Part shown: positions 37,804-47,059 of the stretch, one piece after another
Layout of the letters: every line of letters starts with the position of its first letter
How positions within the stretch are numbered: position 1 is the stretch's first letter
Assembly: GCA_019084245.1 (NCBI GenBank)
Contig: JAHRFE010000005.1
Location: 62,001-126,000 of the forward strand
Direction of reading: 5' to 3'
Origin: Hoeflea sp.
GTDB lineage: Bacteria; Pseudomonadota; Alphaproteobacteria; Rhizobiales; Rhizobiaceae
DNA: 64,000 nt
Program-made: the position numbers and the translations under genes
Notes under the pieces: model-generated
Databases searched by the model: none
What the model was told of the DNA's origin: nothing
What the model saw: only the letters and a program-made list of their open reading frames with translations

Positions 37804-39534
37804 TTATTCGAGGTATTTGGTCGGATCGACCGGTGTTGCGTTCTTGCGAACTTCAAAGTGCAGCCGCGGCGTCTTGGCTGCTCCGGTCATGCCGGAACTG
37901 GCGATCACCTGCCCGCGAACAACCTTGTCGCCGCGCGCCACATTCAAGGTGTTTGCGTGGGCATAGACGGTCACCAGCCCATCATCATGGCGGACCAGGA
38001 CGGTCTTGCCATATTCCTTCAGTCCGTCGCCGGAATAGATCACCACGCCATTCTCCGCAGCCTTGACCGGTGTGCCGGCCGGCAGGGAGATGTCGATCCC
38101 GTCATTGCGCTTGCCGTTTTCGGACTTGCCGAAGCCGGTGATGACCTGGCCCCGTGCGGGCCAGCGGAACTTGTCGATCCCGGTCGAGGCCGGAGCGACC
38201 GAGGCCGTATCGGAATTGGTCTTGGCCGCCACACTGTCCTCAGCGGCGCTGACCGGCGGCGTGTAGGGCTTGGGCGCGTTGGGAGCGGCGCCCGCATTGA
38301 CCGATGCCGTCGTGGTCGATCGGTCGACACTTTCGCTTCCCGCTGCCGGAATGACGAGCGACTGGCCGATGCGGATGTTCGATCCCGTCAGATTGTTGGC
38401 CGACTTCAGCGCATCGACGCTGACGCCGTGGTTCCGGGCAATTTTGCTCAGTGTATCGCCGCTTGTGACGGTGTAGGCGCTAGCGGCCGGGCTGTTCGAG
38501 CCGGGATTGGATGCGGTTGCGGTCGACGTCTGGGATGAATCAGCTTCGGCCTTGGGGCTGCGCAAGGCTGGTGCGCTCGGCAGCACGGCCACATCCTGGT
38601 GCGGCGAGCGGACAGGCAACGGTATCCGGTCCTGCTTGGCTTCGCCGCGCAGGCCGGTGCCCGAATTGGCGGCAAGCGTGTTGGGATTGTTGTCCGGCGC
38701 TGAAACCGGCGCCTTGCGGGAATAGACATAGACCGGGATCAGCAGTTGCCGTCCGGAGGAGACCCGCGACGCATCGTCAATGCCGTTGGCCTTCATGATT
38801 TCGTTGGCCGGGACGCCATAGCGTTTGGAGAGATTGTAGATGGTCTCGCCCGGGGCAAGCGTGATGCGGGTTCCGCCGGTCGTCGTCCAGCCCGCACCCT
38901 GTGGCGCGGTGCCGGTAACGATCGGATCGGGCGCCATGACCGGATCGCTGTTGTTGGCGTAGTCCGGCTTGACCGGCACGCTGGAGTTCAACTGCTGCGG
39001 CCTCTCGGGAAACGCCTGTGTCGCCGGTGCAAGCGCGGGCTGCACCATCGGGTCCAGGTTCCGCGAGGCCGTTGCGCTTGCCTGGTTGCGGACCGGCTGA
39101 ACCGTTGGCAAGACCTGACGCGCCACCGATGCGGTTTGCTGGCTTCCGCCGCCAATCAGACTGGACGAGGACGCGGACGTCCTGGCCATCGAGGGAACCG
39201 AACCGGTGGCTGTCGGATCATAACCCGGCTGGGAAGGCGACCGGTAGTCACCCGGAAATGCCTGCGAGGAAGCCGGCGCCTGGGGATAGGAATTGGCCTG
39301 CGGATAACCGCCGGACACTCCGCCTGACGAATTCAGGTTGCCGCCAACATCCGCCATCGGCGCGAGCGATGACGAGGATGGCGCGGGCACCGACGCGGTC
39401 ATCAACTGATCCGTGTTCCGGTAGGAGAACCGGTCTGCATCCGAGCTGCAAGCTGCGGCTGACCCTGCCAGAAGGGCGACGCCGAGCAAACGGGTCACCG
39501 AAATACCGGGAACGACAGTCTTTGTGACACGCAT
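37804..39534 (-). CDS. nlpD: NlpD-like LysM/LytM lipoprotein with degenerate M23 domain
   Basis: The 576-residue protein has a lipoprotein signal (VALLAGSAAAC), a long Ser/Pro/Gln-rich region, two LysM peptidoglycan-binding modules (ITLAPGETIYNLSKRYGVP; YTVTSGDTLSKIARNHGVS) and a C-terminal LytM/M23 domain (about 455-576). Two of the zinc-binding histidines are replaced: N477 in RNDGID where HxxxD is usual, and R557-L-H559 in place of HxH; HAN is kept. It is therefore probably an amidase activator, like E. coli NlpD and EnvC, rather than an endopeptidase. The surE-pcm-nlpD order is the same as in E. coli, which supports the name. Confidence 0.88.
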   Translation of the reverse strand: MRVTKTVVPGISVTRLLGVALLAGSAAACSSDADRFSYRNTDQLMTASVPAPSSSSLAPMADVGGNLNSSGGVSGGYPQANSYPQAPASSQAFPGDYRSPSQPGYDPTATGSVPSMARTSASSSSLIGGGSQQTASVARQVLPTVQPVRNQASATASRNLDPMVQPALAPATQAFPERPQQLNSSVPVKPDYANNSDPVMAPDPIVTGTAPQGAGWTTTGGTRITLAPGETIYNLSKRYGVPANEIMKANGIDDASRVSSGRQLLIPVYVYSRKAPVSAPDNNPNTLAANSGTGLRGEAKQDRIPLPVRSPHQDVAVLPSAPALRSPKAEADSSQTSTATASNPGSNSPAASAYTVTSGDTLSKIARNHGVSVDALKSANNLTGSNIRIGQSLVIPAAGSESVDRSTTTASVNAGAAPNAPKPYTPPVSAAEDSVAAKTNSDTASVAPASTGIDKFRWPARGQVITGFGKSENGKRNDGIDISLPAGTPVKAAENGVVIYSGDGLKEYGKTVLVRHDDGLVTVYAHANTLNVARGDKVVRGQVIASSGMTGAAKTPRLHFEVRKNATPVDPTKYLE

Positions 39535-39640
39535 AACATTACCCAATCAACGCAATACCAACTGCGATGATTAAAGCGCGTTAGTGTTACTCATCGGTTA
39601 AAGCAGCGGGAATCTGTGTTTTTTGATGTCAGACGGGCGC

Positions 39641-40294
39641 TCAAAGCGCCAGCGCCAGGCCTGGCGCAAAGGGAAGATACGGCACGTCGAACAGGTCCTC
39701 GCGCTCAAACCGGCTGCCGATCTTGGTCAACCGCGCCATCTGGGTCCTACCGCTTTCGCTTTTGATCGGCGCAAGCATGACACCGCCCGAGGCCAGCTGA
39801 TCGATGAATTGTCGCGGCATGCCGTCAAAAGCGCAGGTTGCAATGATCCGGTCAAACCCACCCTCCCCGTTCATGCCCTTCAGGCCGTCAGCCTGCCGGG
39901 CGATAACATTGCCAATGCCAAGATGGGCGAACCGCTGCTGGGCAAGCTGGATCAGCGTCTTGTAGCGATCGATCGTCACCACCCGTTCCGCCAGGCGGGC
40001 CGCAACCGCGGCGAGGAACCCGCTGCCGGTGCCGATGTCGAGAAACCGGTGGCCCGGCTCGATCTGCAGCAGTGCAATCATCCGCGCCACCAGATCGGCG
40101 CTTTCGGCGAAGCTGCCGCAATCGATCGGCACAAGCCGGTCCTGATAGGCTGCATCTGCGTGGGCGGCAGAGACGAACAAGGTGCGCGGCGTTTGCTCAA
40201 GGGCTGTCAGAAGCGCCTTGTCGGCTATGCCTTCGGCCCGGAGCCGCAGGAAAAGCCCGGCAAAACCTTCCTTCTCCAGAAGCCGCACATTCAT
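39641..40294 (-). CDS. pcm: Protein-L-isoaspartate O-methyltransferase
   Basis: Methylates isoaspartyl residues in damaged proteins to start repair. The 217-residue enzyme has SAM motif I FLDIGTGSGFLAAV (85-98), preceded by the substrate-loop region (DRLVPIDCGSFAESADLVARM, where most homologues have GQTIS), and FDRIIATCAF. It begins 3 bases after the surE stop, a classical surE-pcm pair. Confidence 0.93.
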   Translation of the reverse strand: MNVRLLEKEGFAGLFLRLRAEGIADKALLTALEQTPRTLFVSAAHADAAYQDRLVPIDCGSFAESADLVARMIALLQIEPGHRFLDIGTGSGFLAAVAARLAERVVTIDRYKTLIQLAQQRFAHLGIGNVIARQADGLKGMNGEGGFDRIIATCAFDGMPRQFIDQLASGGVMLAPIKSESGRTQMARLTKIGSRFEREDLFDVPYLPFAPGLALAL

Positions 40295-40297
40295 CGC

Positions 40298-41056
40298 TCA
40301 ATCTTCCAAGGCCGCGGCCAGTTTCTCCTGGACAGCGTGATTCGTCAGGTCGAGCTTCAGGGGAGTCACCGAAATGTAGCCATTGGAGATTGCCTTGATG
40401 TCGCTGTTGGCCTCCGGCGAGAAGTCGCGGCGGCCGAACTTCAGCCAGAAATAGGGAAAGCCGCGCCCGTCCTGGCGTTCTTCGATGGAAAGCGCGTGCG
40501 TCAACTGCCCCTGATCGGTGACGACAACGCCCTTGACCTCGTCGGCGGCGCAATTGGGGAAATTGACATTGAGCAAGGTGCCCTGCGGCAGGTCGATGGC
40601 GACGAGCTTCTTGAGCAGCGCCGGCGCCAGCGTCTCGGCCACAACCCACGGAACGATCCGGCCATCGGACCAATTGTAGGCCTGGCTCATGGCGATCGAG
40701 CGGACACCCAGAAGCGTGCCCTCCATGGCGCCTGCCACCGTGCCCGAGTAGGTCACGTCATCAGCCACGTTCTGGCCGGAATTCACCCCGGACAGGACAA
40801 GGTCCGGCCCCGGATCCATCAGGCTGCGGACAGCCATGATCACGCAGTCCGTCGGCGTGCCACGCAGCGCATAGGTCTTGTCTCGCACCTTGCGCAGGCG
40901 AAGCGGCTCGGACAGGGTGAGCGAATGGGCGAGCCCGCTCTGGTCGGTTTCAGGCGCAACGATCCAGACATCGTCGGAGAGCGTCCGGGCGATACGCTCC
41001 AGCACCTCAAGGCCCTCGGCGTGAATGCCGTCGTCATTGGTGATAAGAATACGCAT
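40298..41056 (-). CDS. surE: 5'/3'-nucleotidase SurE
   Basis: The 252-residue metal-dependent phosphatase acts on nucleoside monophosphates in stationary-phase survival. The family start [16 protein letters not shown] supplies the metal pair D8 and D9. Further ligands are the Ser of [11 protein letters not shown] and the Asn of [12 protein letters not shown] 41056 is preferred to TTG 41062; AAAGGATATT lies ahead. It is 27 bases after serS. Confidence 0.95.
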   Translation of the reverse strand: MRILITNDDGIHAEGLEVLERIARTLSDDVWIVAPETDQSGLAHSLTLSEPLRLRKVRDKTYALRGTPTDCVIMAVRSLMDPGPDLVLSGVNSGQNVADDVTYSGTVAGAMEGTLLGVRSIAMSQAYNWSDGRIVPWVVAETLAPALLKKLVAIDLPQGTLLNVNFPNCAADEVKGVVVTDQGQLTHALSIEERQDGRGFPYFWLKFGRRDFSPEANSDIKAISNGYISVTPLKLDLTNHAVQEKLAAALED

Positions 41057-41083
41057 TGCCAATATCCTTTAAATATGGATGTC

Positions 41084-42367
41084 TTACGCGGCCTTCTCGA
41101 TCCTGGTGAGCCCGCCCATATAGGGCTGCAAGACGTCGGGCACGGTGATCGATCCGTCGGCGTTCTGGTAATTTTCCATGACCGCGATCAGGGCGCGTCC
41201 GACCGCGACGCCCGACCCATTGAGCGTATGGACAAAACGTGTGGCCTTGTCGCCCGGCTTGCGGCAGCGTGCATTCATCCGCCGCGCCTGGAAATCGCCG
41301 CAGACCGAACAGGACGAGATCTCGCGATAGGCTTCCTGCCCGGGCAGCCAGACTTCGATGTCGTAGGTCTTCTGCGCGCCAAAGCCCATGTCGCCGGTGC
41401 ACAGCACGATCGTGCGGAAATGCAGGCCAAGGCGCTTGAGAACGTTTTCCGCGCTCGCCGTCATCCGCTCATGTTCTTCGAGCGAAGTTTCGGGTGTCGT
41501 CACCGAGACCAGCTCCACCTTGGTGAACTGGTGCTGGCGCAGCATGCCGCGCGTGTCGCGGCCCGCGGATCCGGCTTCCGAGCGGAAGCAGGCGGTCTGC
41601 GCGGCATAGCGCTTGGGAAGCTCGTCGTCGGCAATGATCTCGCCGGCAGCCATGTAGGTCAGAGGCACTTCGGCGGTCGGGATAAGCCAGCGCCCATCCG
41701 TGGTGCGAAACAGATCATCGCCGAACTTGGGCAGTTTGTCGGTGCCGTAGGCCGCCGCGTCATTGACCATCAGCGGCGGATTGACCTCGGTGTAGCCATG
41801 CTCGGCGGTGTGCAGGTCGAGCATGAACTGGCCCAAAGCCCGTTCCAGCCGCGCAAGCCCGCCGGTCAGGATGGTGAACCGCGCGCCCGACATCTTCGCG
41901 GCGCGCTCGAAATCCATCATGCCCAGGGCTTCGCCCAGTTCGTAATGCTCCCTGGGCTTGAACCCCAGATCCGGCTTCGCCCCAACCTTGCGCACCTCGA
42001 CATTGCCGCTCTCGTCCGTGCCGACCGGCACCTCGTCGAGCGGGATGTTGGGCAGCACCGAAAGGGCATGCTTGAGCGCCTCGTCGAGGTCACGTTCCTT
42101 GGCCTCTCCGGCCTGCAGCTCGTCCTTGATGGTGGCCACTTCGGCCTTGAGGCTGTCGGCTGTCGCCTGGTCCTTGGCGGCCATCGCCTTGCCGATCTCT
42201 TTGGACGCAAGATTGCGGCGTTCCTGCAGCGCCTGGAGCAGGCCCACATGGCTGCGGCGCGCCTCATCCAGTTCGATCAGGCTCGCAGCTTGCGGCGCGG
42301 CACCGCGTTTGGCCAGTGCCGCGTCAAGAGCTGCGGGATTGTCTCGTATCCATTTGATGTCAAGCAT
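41084..42367 (-). CDS. serS: Seryl-tRNA synthetase
   Basis: The 427-residue class II synthetase has an N-terminal coiled-coil arm (about 30-105) that binds the long variable arm of tRNA-Ser. The catalytic core has motif 2 ([28 protein letters not shown]) and motif 3 ([19 protein letters not shown]). Start ATG 42367 yields [11 protein letters not shown], the family start. surE follows after 27 bases. Confidence 0.97.
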   Translation of the reverse strand: MLDIKWIRDNPAALDAALAKRGAAPQAASLIELDEARRSHVGLLQALQERRNLASKEIGKAMAAKDQATADSLKAEVATIKDELQAGEAKERDLDEALKHALSVLPNIPLDEVPVGTDESGNVEVRKVGAKPDLGFKPREHYELGEALGMMDFERAAKMSGARFTILTGGLARLERALGQFMLDLHTAEHGYTEVNPPLMVNDAAAYGTDKLPKFGDDLFRTTDGRWLIPTAEVPLTYMAAGEIIADDELPKRYAAQTACFRSEAGSAGRDTRGMLRQHQFTKVELVSVTTPETSLEEHERMTASAENVLKRLGLHFRTIVLCTGDMGFGAQKTYDIEVWLPGQEAYREISSCSVCGDFQARRMNARCRKPGDKATRFVHTLNGSGVAVGRALIAVMENYQNADGSITVPDVLQPYMGGLTRIEKAA

Positions 42368-42448
42368 GGCTGGTCCCGGTCGTAAATTGGCAGCGCAACG
42401 ACCGCGATCATGCCGGTAAGCGGCACAATGCGGCGTTCACTCGGGAGC

Positions 42449-43288
42449 TCAGGCGTCCGATCTGGGTTCGGCTTCGCCGGACGAGTCTGTGTCGCCGGCT
42501 TCTGCCAAAGCCTCTCTCGCAGCGCGCTGACGCTCCACGAGTCGGGCGCAATAGATGCCAATCTCGTAAAGAAGGATGGTTGGCAGCGCAAGCCCGATCT
42601 GGGAGACCGGATCGGGTGGCGTCAGGATCGCGGCGGCGACGAAGGCCGCGACGATGGCGTATTTGCGCTTGTCGGCGAGACCTTGACTGCTGACCAGTCC
42701 GACGCGCGCCATGAGCGTCGTCACCACCGGCAACTGGAACACCAGTCCGAAGGCAAATATCAAAGTCATGATCAGCCCGAGATATTCCGACACCTTGGGC
42801 AGAAGCATGATTGAAGCTTCACCGGAGCCGCCGGTCTGCTCCATCGACAGGAAGAACCACATCACCATCGGCGTGAAGAAGAAATAGACCAGTGCCGCTC
42901 CGATAAGGAAAAGCACCGGCGAGGCGATCAGGAACGGCAGGAAGGCGCCCCGTTCATTCTTGTAGAGCCCCGGCGCCACGAACTTGTAGACCTGGGTCGC
43001 GATCATCGGAAAGGCGATCACCAGACCGCCGAACATGCCGATCTTGATCTGCGTAAAGAAGAATTCCTGCGGCGCGGTGTAGATCAACTCGATCTTGCGG
43101 TCGTCCATACCAGCCCACTCGACCGCCCAGGTGAACGGCACAACCAGGAAGTTGAACAGCGGCTTGGCAAAGGCGAAACACAGCAGGAACGCCAGGAAGA
43201 ACGCGCCGATCGCCCACATCAGGCGATTACGCAGCTCCATCAAGTGTGCAAGCAGCGGCTGCGGCTTGTCGTCGATATCGTCGCTCAC
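42449..43288 (-). CDS. tatC: Twin-arginine translocase subunit TatC
   Basis: The 279-residue inner-membrane protein with six predicted segments binds twin-arginine signal peptides. Typical parts are PLLAHLMELRNRLMWA, FVAPGLYKNERG and ILTPPDPVSQIGLALPTILLYEIGI. The start is GTG 43288, whose GTGA overlaps the tatB stop by 4 bases. Confidence 0.95.
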   Translation of the reverse strand: MSDDIDDKPQPLLAHLMELRNRLMWAIGAFFLAFLLCFAFAKPLFNFLVVPFTWAVEWAGMDDRKIELIYTAPQEFFFTQIKIGMFGGLVIAFPMIATQVYKFVAPGLYKNERGAFLPFLIASPVLFLIGAALVYFFFTPMVMWFFLSMEQTGGSGEASIMLLPKVSEYLGLIMTLIFAFGLVFQLPVVTTLMARVGLVSSQGLADKRKYAIVAAFVAAAILTPPDPVSQIGLALPTILLYEIGIYCARLVERQRAAREALAEAGDTDSSGEAEPRSDA

Positions 43289-43956
43289 GCCTGGCCCTCG
43301 CCTTGCTTGGTTTTCCTGGCGCGTGGCGCCGCCTTGGCAGGAGCAGCCGCCGCAGCAGCAGCCTTTGCTTGACCCGGGGCCTTGGCGGCGGGCTTCTGCG
43401 TCGCCGGCTTCGGTGCAGCCTTGGCCTTTGACGCCGCCTTTGCGGTCTTCGATGCAGCAGGTGAGGCTGCCGTCTTTGCGGCCTTGCCACCGGCCCCGGA
43501 TGCCGGCGCAGCCTTCGAAGCTGTCTTGGCTTCAGTCTGCGGGGGGGGCGACGCCGGTTTCTCGGCCTTGATTTCCGGCGCACCATCCGGAAGCTTCATT
43601 GTAGCCTCCGGAATGTCGGTCTTGGGCTTCCATGGCGGCGTTTCCGACGGCGCGTTGACGGTTTTTTCGATGTCCGAACGGATCGAATTCGCCGTGTCCT
43701 TCAGCGGGTTGACCGCGTCACGAATGGTCTGCATCGGATTGAGCTTGCGGGCTTCGTCGAAGGTCTTCTTGACGTCGTCCAGTTCAGCCTCACGTAATGC
43801 CTCATCGAACTGCCCCCGAAACTCATTGGCCATGCCCCTGAGCTTCTTGGTGGTCCGCCCGAAGGCGCGCAGCATAGGCGGCAGGTCCTTCGGACCGACC
43901 ACGATGATCAGCACAATGGCGACGACCAGGAGCTCTGGCCAACCGATGTCCAACAT
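43285..43956 (-). CDS. tatB: Twin-arginine translocase subunit TatB
   Basis: The 223-residue protein starts with the TatB membrane helix (MLDIGWPELLVVAIVLIIVVGPKDLP) and an amphipathic helix (LRAFGRTTKKLRGMANEFRGQF). From about residue 125 the tail is a low-complexity Ala/Lys/Pro stretch, longer than in E. coli but usual for rhizobia. It forms the receptor complex with TatC. Confidence 0.95.
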   Translation of the reverse strand: MLDIGWPELLVVAIVLIIVVGPKDLPPMLRAFGRTTKKLRGMANEFRGQFDEALREAELDDVKKTFDEARKLNPMQTIRDAVNPLKDTANSIRSDIEKTVNAPSETPPWKPKTDIPEATMKLPDGAPEIKAEKPASPPPQTEAKTASKAAPASGAGGKAAKTAASPAASKTAKAASKAKAAPKPATQKPAAKAPGQAKAAAAAAAPAKAAPRARKTKQGEGQA

Positions 43957-43996
43957 TCAGACGTCTCCTCACCCGTCAGGGCAACGGGATTGGGGG

Positions 43997-44227
43997 TCAG
44001 CTGCGATCTTTGGCTTCTTCGGCCTTGGTTTCGACAGGCCTGGCTTCGACAGTCTTGGACTCGACCGTCTTCGTTTCAGGCGTGGCTTCTTCTTCGCCCA
44101 TGCCCTTCTTGAAGTTCTTGATTCCCTTGGCGACGTCGCCCATCAGTTCCGGAATCTTGCCGCGGCCGAACAAAAGCAACACGACGACCAGAACGATAAG
44201 CCAATGCCAAATGCTGAATGAACCCAT
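43997..44227 (-). CDS. tatA: Twin-arginine translocase subunit TatA
   Basis: The 76-residue pore-forming subunit has one membrane helix ([16 protein letters not shown]), the hinge [22 protein letters not shown] and an acidic tail of Glu/Thr/Lys repeats. It is first of the tatABC group; 39 bases separate it from the ABC ATPase gene upstream. Confidence 0.96.
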   Translation of the reverse strand: MGSFSIWHWLIVLVVVLLLFGRGKIPELMGDVAKGIKNFKKGMGEEEATPETKTVESKTVEARPVETKAEEAKDRS

Positions 44228-44266
44228 GATACTCTCCTGTCTGCATCCTACCCTGATTTAGGGTGT

Positions 44267-45316
44267 TTAGCCGTTTCTTTCAAACACCAAAATGTCACGT
44301 GCGTTCACTGTGACCGAAACATCCCGGACGCCGGCCCTTAATTGGCCAGCGCGAATGCGGGCGTCAATTGGACTTTCGCCTCCGGCAACCACCAATGTCA
44401 CCAGCTCCTCCACCCCCAGGAAACGCCGCGCCACCACACGCGCTGAAACACCGCACGGCGTCTCCGTAACTTCGACGCCGGGCAGCCTTATGGCAATCGA
44501 GACCTCCGCGCCATCAGAAAAACCAAGCGCTTTCACCGGCCCCACCGGCGTTTGCGCCATTTCGCCCGACACCACCCCTTCAAACACATTGATTTCGGAA
44601 AAGAAACCGGCGGCGAAGAGATTGACCGGACGATGATAGAGATCCTCGGCCGTGCCCACCTGCACAAGCGCGCCATCCCTGAGCAGCGCGATCCGGTCAC
44701 CCATGCGCATGGCTTCCTCGGCGTCATGGGTCACCACCACCGCTGTGGCGCGCGCTTCCCGCAGGATCGCCAGCGTCTCGGCCCTGACACTGTCCTTGAG
44801 GCGCGAATCGAGCCCCGAAAACGGCTCGTCCATCAACAGCACCGCAGGCCGGGGTGCGAGCGCCCGCGCCAGCGCCACGCGCTGTTGCTCGCCACCCGAC
44901 AGCGCGTGCGGGTAATTGTCGGCGTAGTGCACCATGCCGACCCGGTCGAGTGCGGCCAGCGCCTCCCGCTTCGCGTCTGCCGAACTCAGCGCCGTCAGTC
45001 CGAACCGGACATTGTCAAGAATCGTCAGATGCGGAAACAGCGCGAAATCCTGAAACATCAATCCGATGCCGCGGCGCTCGGGCGGCAGGTTGACCGAAGG
45101 CCCGGCGATCTCACGGTCATTGAGCAAGAGCCGGCCCCGGCCAAGCGGCTCGATCCCCGCGGCAATGCGCAACAATGTCGTCTTTCCCGATCCCGAGGGG
45201 CCTAGCAGACATAGAACCTCGCCCGGTTCAGCCGAAAGCGACACGCCGCGGAGCGTCTGCAGGTCACCATAGGCGTGATGCACGTCTTCAAACGCCAGCC
45301 GCGCGGCAAAGGTCAC
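44267..45316 (-). CDS. Orphan FbpC/PotA-type ABC transporter ATPase
   Basis: The 349-residue ATPase has Walker A GPSGSGKT (39-46), Q-loop FQDFALFPHL, signature LSGGEQQRV, Walker B LLMDEPFSGLD and H-loop VTHDAEE, plus a C-terminal TOBE-like domain (about 270-349), the layout of ferric-iron and polyamine importers. GTG 45316 (MTFAARLAFEDVHHAYG) after GGACGGCAGG is preferred; GTG 45439 would add 41 residues and overlap scpB by 17 bases. No permease or binding protein is in the window. It sits between scpB and tatA, inside an otherwise conserved block. Confidence 0.85.
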   Translation of the reverse strand: MTFAARLAFEDVHHAYGDLQTLRGVSLSAEPGEVLCLLGPSGSGKTTLLRIAAGIEPLGRGRLLLNDREIAGPSVNLPPERRGIGLMFQDFALFPHLTILDNVRFGLTALSSADAKREALAALDRVGMVHYADNYPHALSGGEQQRVALARALAPRPAVLLMDEPFSGLDSRLKDSVRAETLAILREARATAVVVTHDAEEAMRMGDRIALLRDGALVQVGTAEDLYHRPVNLFAAGFFSEINVFEGVVSGEMAQTPVGPVKALGFSDGAEVSIAIRLPGVEVTETPCGVSARVVARRFLGVEELVTLVVAGGESPIDARIRAGQLRAGVRDVSVTVNARDILVFERNG

Positions 45317-45422
45317 CCCTGCCGTCCTGCGCGCGTTGGCCGCTCTTACTTGCTGTCTCACCTGGGTTGGACCCTTGCTGTCAGTCTCGATCTCGCCCGG
45401 GGGAAACCCCGCGACCGGAGGC

Positions 45423-46181
45423 TTAGTCCTCCGCTTCACCCATCGGTGTCAAGAGACCAAGCTCTTCGAGGTCCATCTGTGTCAGCGGATCCTCGTCTTC
45501 GCTCAAGTCGTCATTGGCGGGAAGGACCGGCGGCTGGAAGTTCGACGGCACCCGCCCGGAGAGCAGGCCCGCGCCCTTGAGTTCGTCCATGCCCGGCAGG
45601 TCGCGCAGGTCCTCGAGACCGAAATGATCGAGAAACGCCGCCGTCGTGCCATAGGTCACCGGACGGCCCGGCGATCGGCGGCGGCCGCGCATCCGCACCC
45701 ATCCGGTTTCCAAAAGCACGTCGAGCGTGCCCTTGGAGGTGGCGACACCGCGTACATCCTCGATTTCGGCGCGCGTCACCGGCTGGTGATAGGCAATGGT
45801 CGACAGCACCTCAAGCCCGGCGCGCGAGAGTTTCTTGACTTCGGTTTCCTCCTGACGGATCAAGAATCCCAGGTCGACCGCGGTGCGGAACGCCCAGGCG
45901 TCGCCGACCCGGACCAGATTGACGCCGCGATGGGCATAGCTCTCGGCCAGACGCTGGATCACCAAGCCCACAGGCGCGCCCTCGGGTAGCTTGGCTGCGA
46001 TCAGGTTCTCGGCCACCGGGCCGCTCGACGCAAAGATCAGCGCTTCGGCGATACGCTCGGCTTCGTGAAGCGCGCGGTCCCTGAGTGCATCAAGGGCATC
46101 CCTCGTCATCTCCTCATCCTCCGCATGGCCAGCCTCGCTGCCATAGGCAAAGGCAGAGCCGTAACCGGGATCCATCATCAT
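45423..46181 (-). CDS. scpB: Segregation and condensation protein ScpB
   Basis: The 252-residue protein holds the two winged-helix domains of ScpB (EALIFASSGPVAENLIAAKLP; LEVLSTIAYHQPVTRAEIEDVRG with TYGTTAAFLDHFGL), followed by an acidic tail (NDDLSEDEDPLTQMDLEEL). It works with ScpA and SMC in chromosome condensation. It overlaps scpA by 4 bases. Confidence 0.94.
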   Translation of the reverse strand: MMMDPGYGSAFAYGSEAGHAEDEEMTRDALDALRDRALHEAERIAEALIFASSGPVAENLIAAKLPEGAPVGLVIQRLAESYAHRGVNLVRVGDAWAFRTAVDLGFLIRQEETEVKKLSRAGLEVLSTIAYHQPVTRAEIEDVRGVATSKGTLDVLLETGWVRMRGRRRSPGRPVTYGTTAAFLDHFGLEDLRDLPGMDELKGAGLLSGRVPSNFQPPVLPANDDLSEDEDPLTQMDLEELGLLTPMGEAED

Positions 46182-47041
46182 GGCTTGCTCCCTGCGCTTG
46201 CGGCGGCCACTTGCGGGCGCCGCATGAAGATCGGTTGGAAGGCGCCGTCCTGGCGGATTTCAATCCGCCCTTCCCGCACCATTTCAAGACTTGCGGCAAA
46301 CGAGCTGGCGATCGCCGTCACCCGTTCCTCGGGATCGGACAGATAGCGGATCAGGTATTGATCGAGCGCCATCCAGTCCTTGAGCTCCCCCATCAGGCGC
46401 ACCAGAATGACACGGGCATCGGCCAGCGACCATACCCGCCGCCGGGCGATGGTCACCTGGGTCACGGTCTGGCGCTGTCTCTGCGCGGCATAGGCGGTCA
46501 AGAGATCATAGAGCGTTGCGTCGAAATTCGATGTCTTGTCGATCACCATCGGTTCGGGTTCACCGCGCGCGAACACATCGCGCCCCAGCCGGTTGCGATT
46601 GACCAGCCGTGTGGCCGCCTCGCGCATGGCTTCAAGCCGCTTCAGGCGGAACGCCAGCTGCGCCGCCATCTCCTCGCCGCTCGGCTCATCGCCCTTGGGG
46701 CTGTGCGGGATCAGCAGGCGGGATTTGAGATAGGCAAGCCAGGCAGCCATCACCAGGTAGTCCGCCGCCAGTTCGAGCCGCAACTCGCGAGCTTTCTCCA
46801 CAAACAGCAGATATTGCTCGGCCAGCGCGAGGACCGAAATCCTGGCCAGATCGACCCGCTGGGTCCGCGCCAGATGAAGAAGAAGATCCAAAGGCCCCTC
46901 AAAGCCCTCGACATCGATCACCAGCGACGGATCGCCGATGGCCCGGTCGACCTTGACGTCTTCCCACATCGCATCCATGGGCGTCTTGCCCGATGAAGTC
47001 CTGTCAGGTCCGCCAGCGTTCTGCCGGTTGCCGTTGTTCAC
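46178..47041 (-). CDS. scpA: Segregation and condensation protein ScpA
   Basis: The 287-residue kleisin subunit of SMC-ScpAB has the conserved N-terminal core VIDVEGFEGPLDLLLHLARTQRVDLARISVLALAEQYL (about 42-80) and a C-terminal winged helix (VTAIASSFAASLEMVREGRIEIRQDGAFQPIFM). The start is uncertain: GTG 47041 is the first candidate, and ATG 46978 would give a protein starting MDAMWEDV, closer to some rhizobial homologues. nagZ ends 18 bases upstream. Confidence 0.93.
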   Translation of the reverse strand: MNNGNRQNAGGPDRTSSGKTPMDAMWEDVKVDRAIGDPSLVIDVEGFEGPLDLLLHLARTQRVDLARISVLALAEQYLLFVEKARELRLELAADYLVMAAWLAYLKSRLLIPHSPKGDEPSGEEMAAQLAFRLKRLEAMREAATRLVNRNRLGRDVFARGEPEPMVIDKTSNFDATLYDLLTAYAAQRQRQTVTQVTIARRRVWSLADARVILVRLMGELKDWMALDQYLIRYLSDPEERVTAIASSFAASLEMVREGRIEIRQDGAFQPIFMRRPQVAAASAGSKP

Positions 47042-47059
47042 TTGTGCCGCCTTTCAACC

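Noticed and set aside
39623-42385. A 920-codon open frame on the plus strand
   Set aside because: It is fully antisense to pcm, surE and serS, whose motifs are intact, and has no recognisable product. GC-rich codon bias opens long antisense frames.
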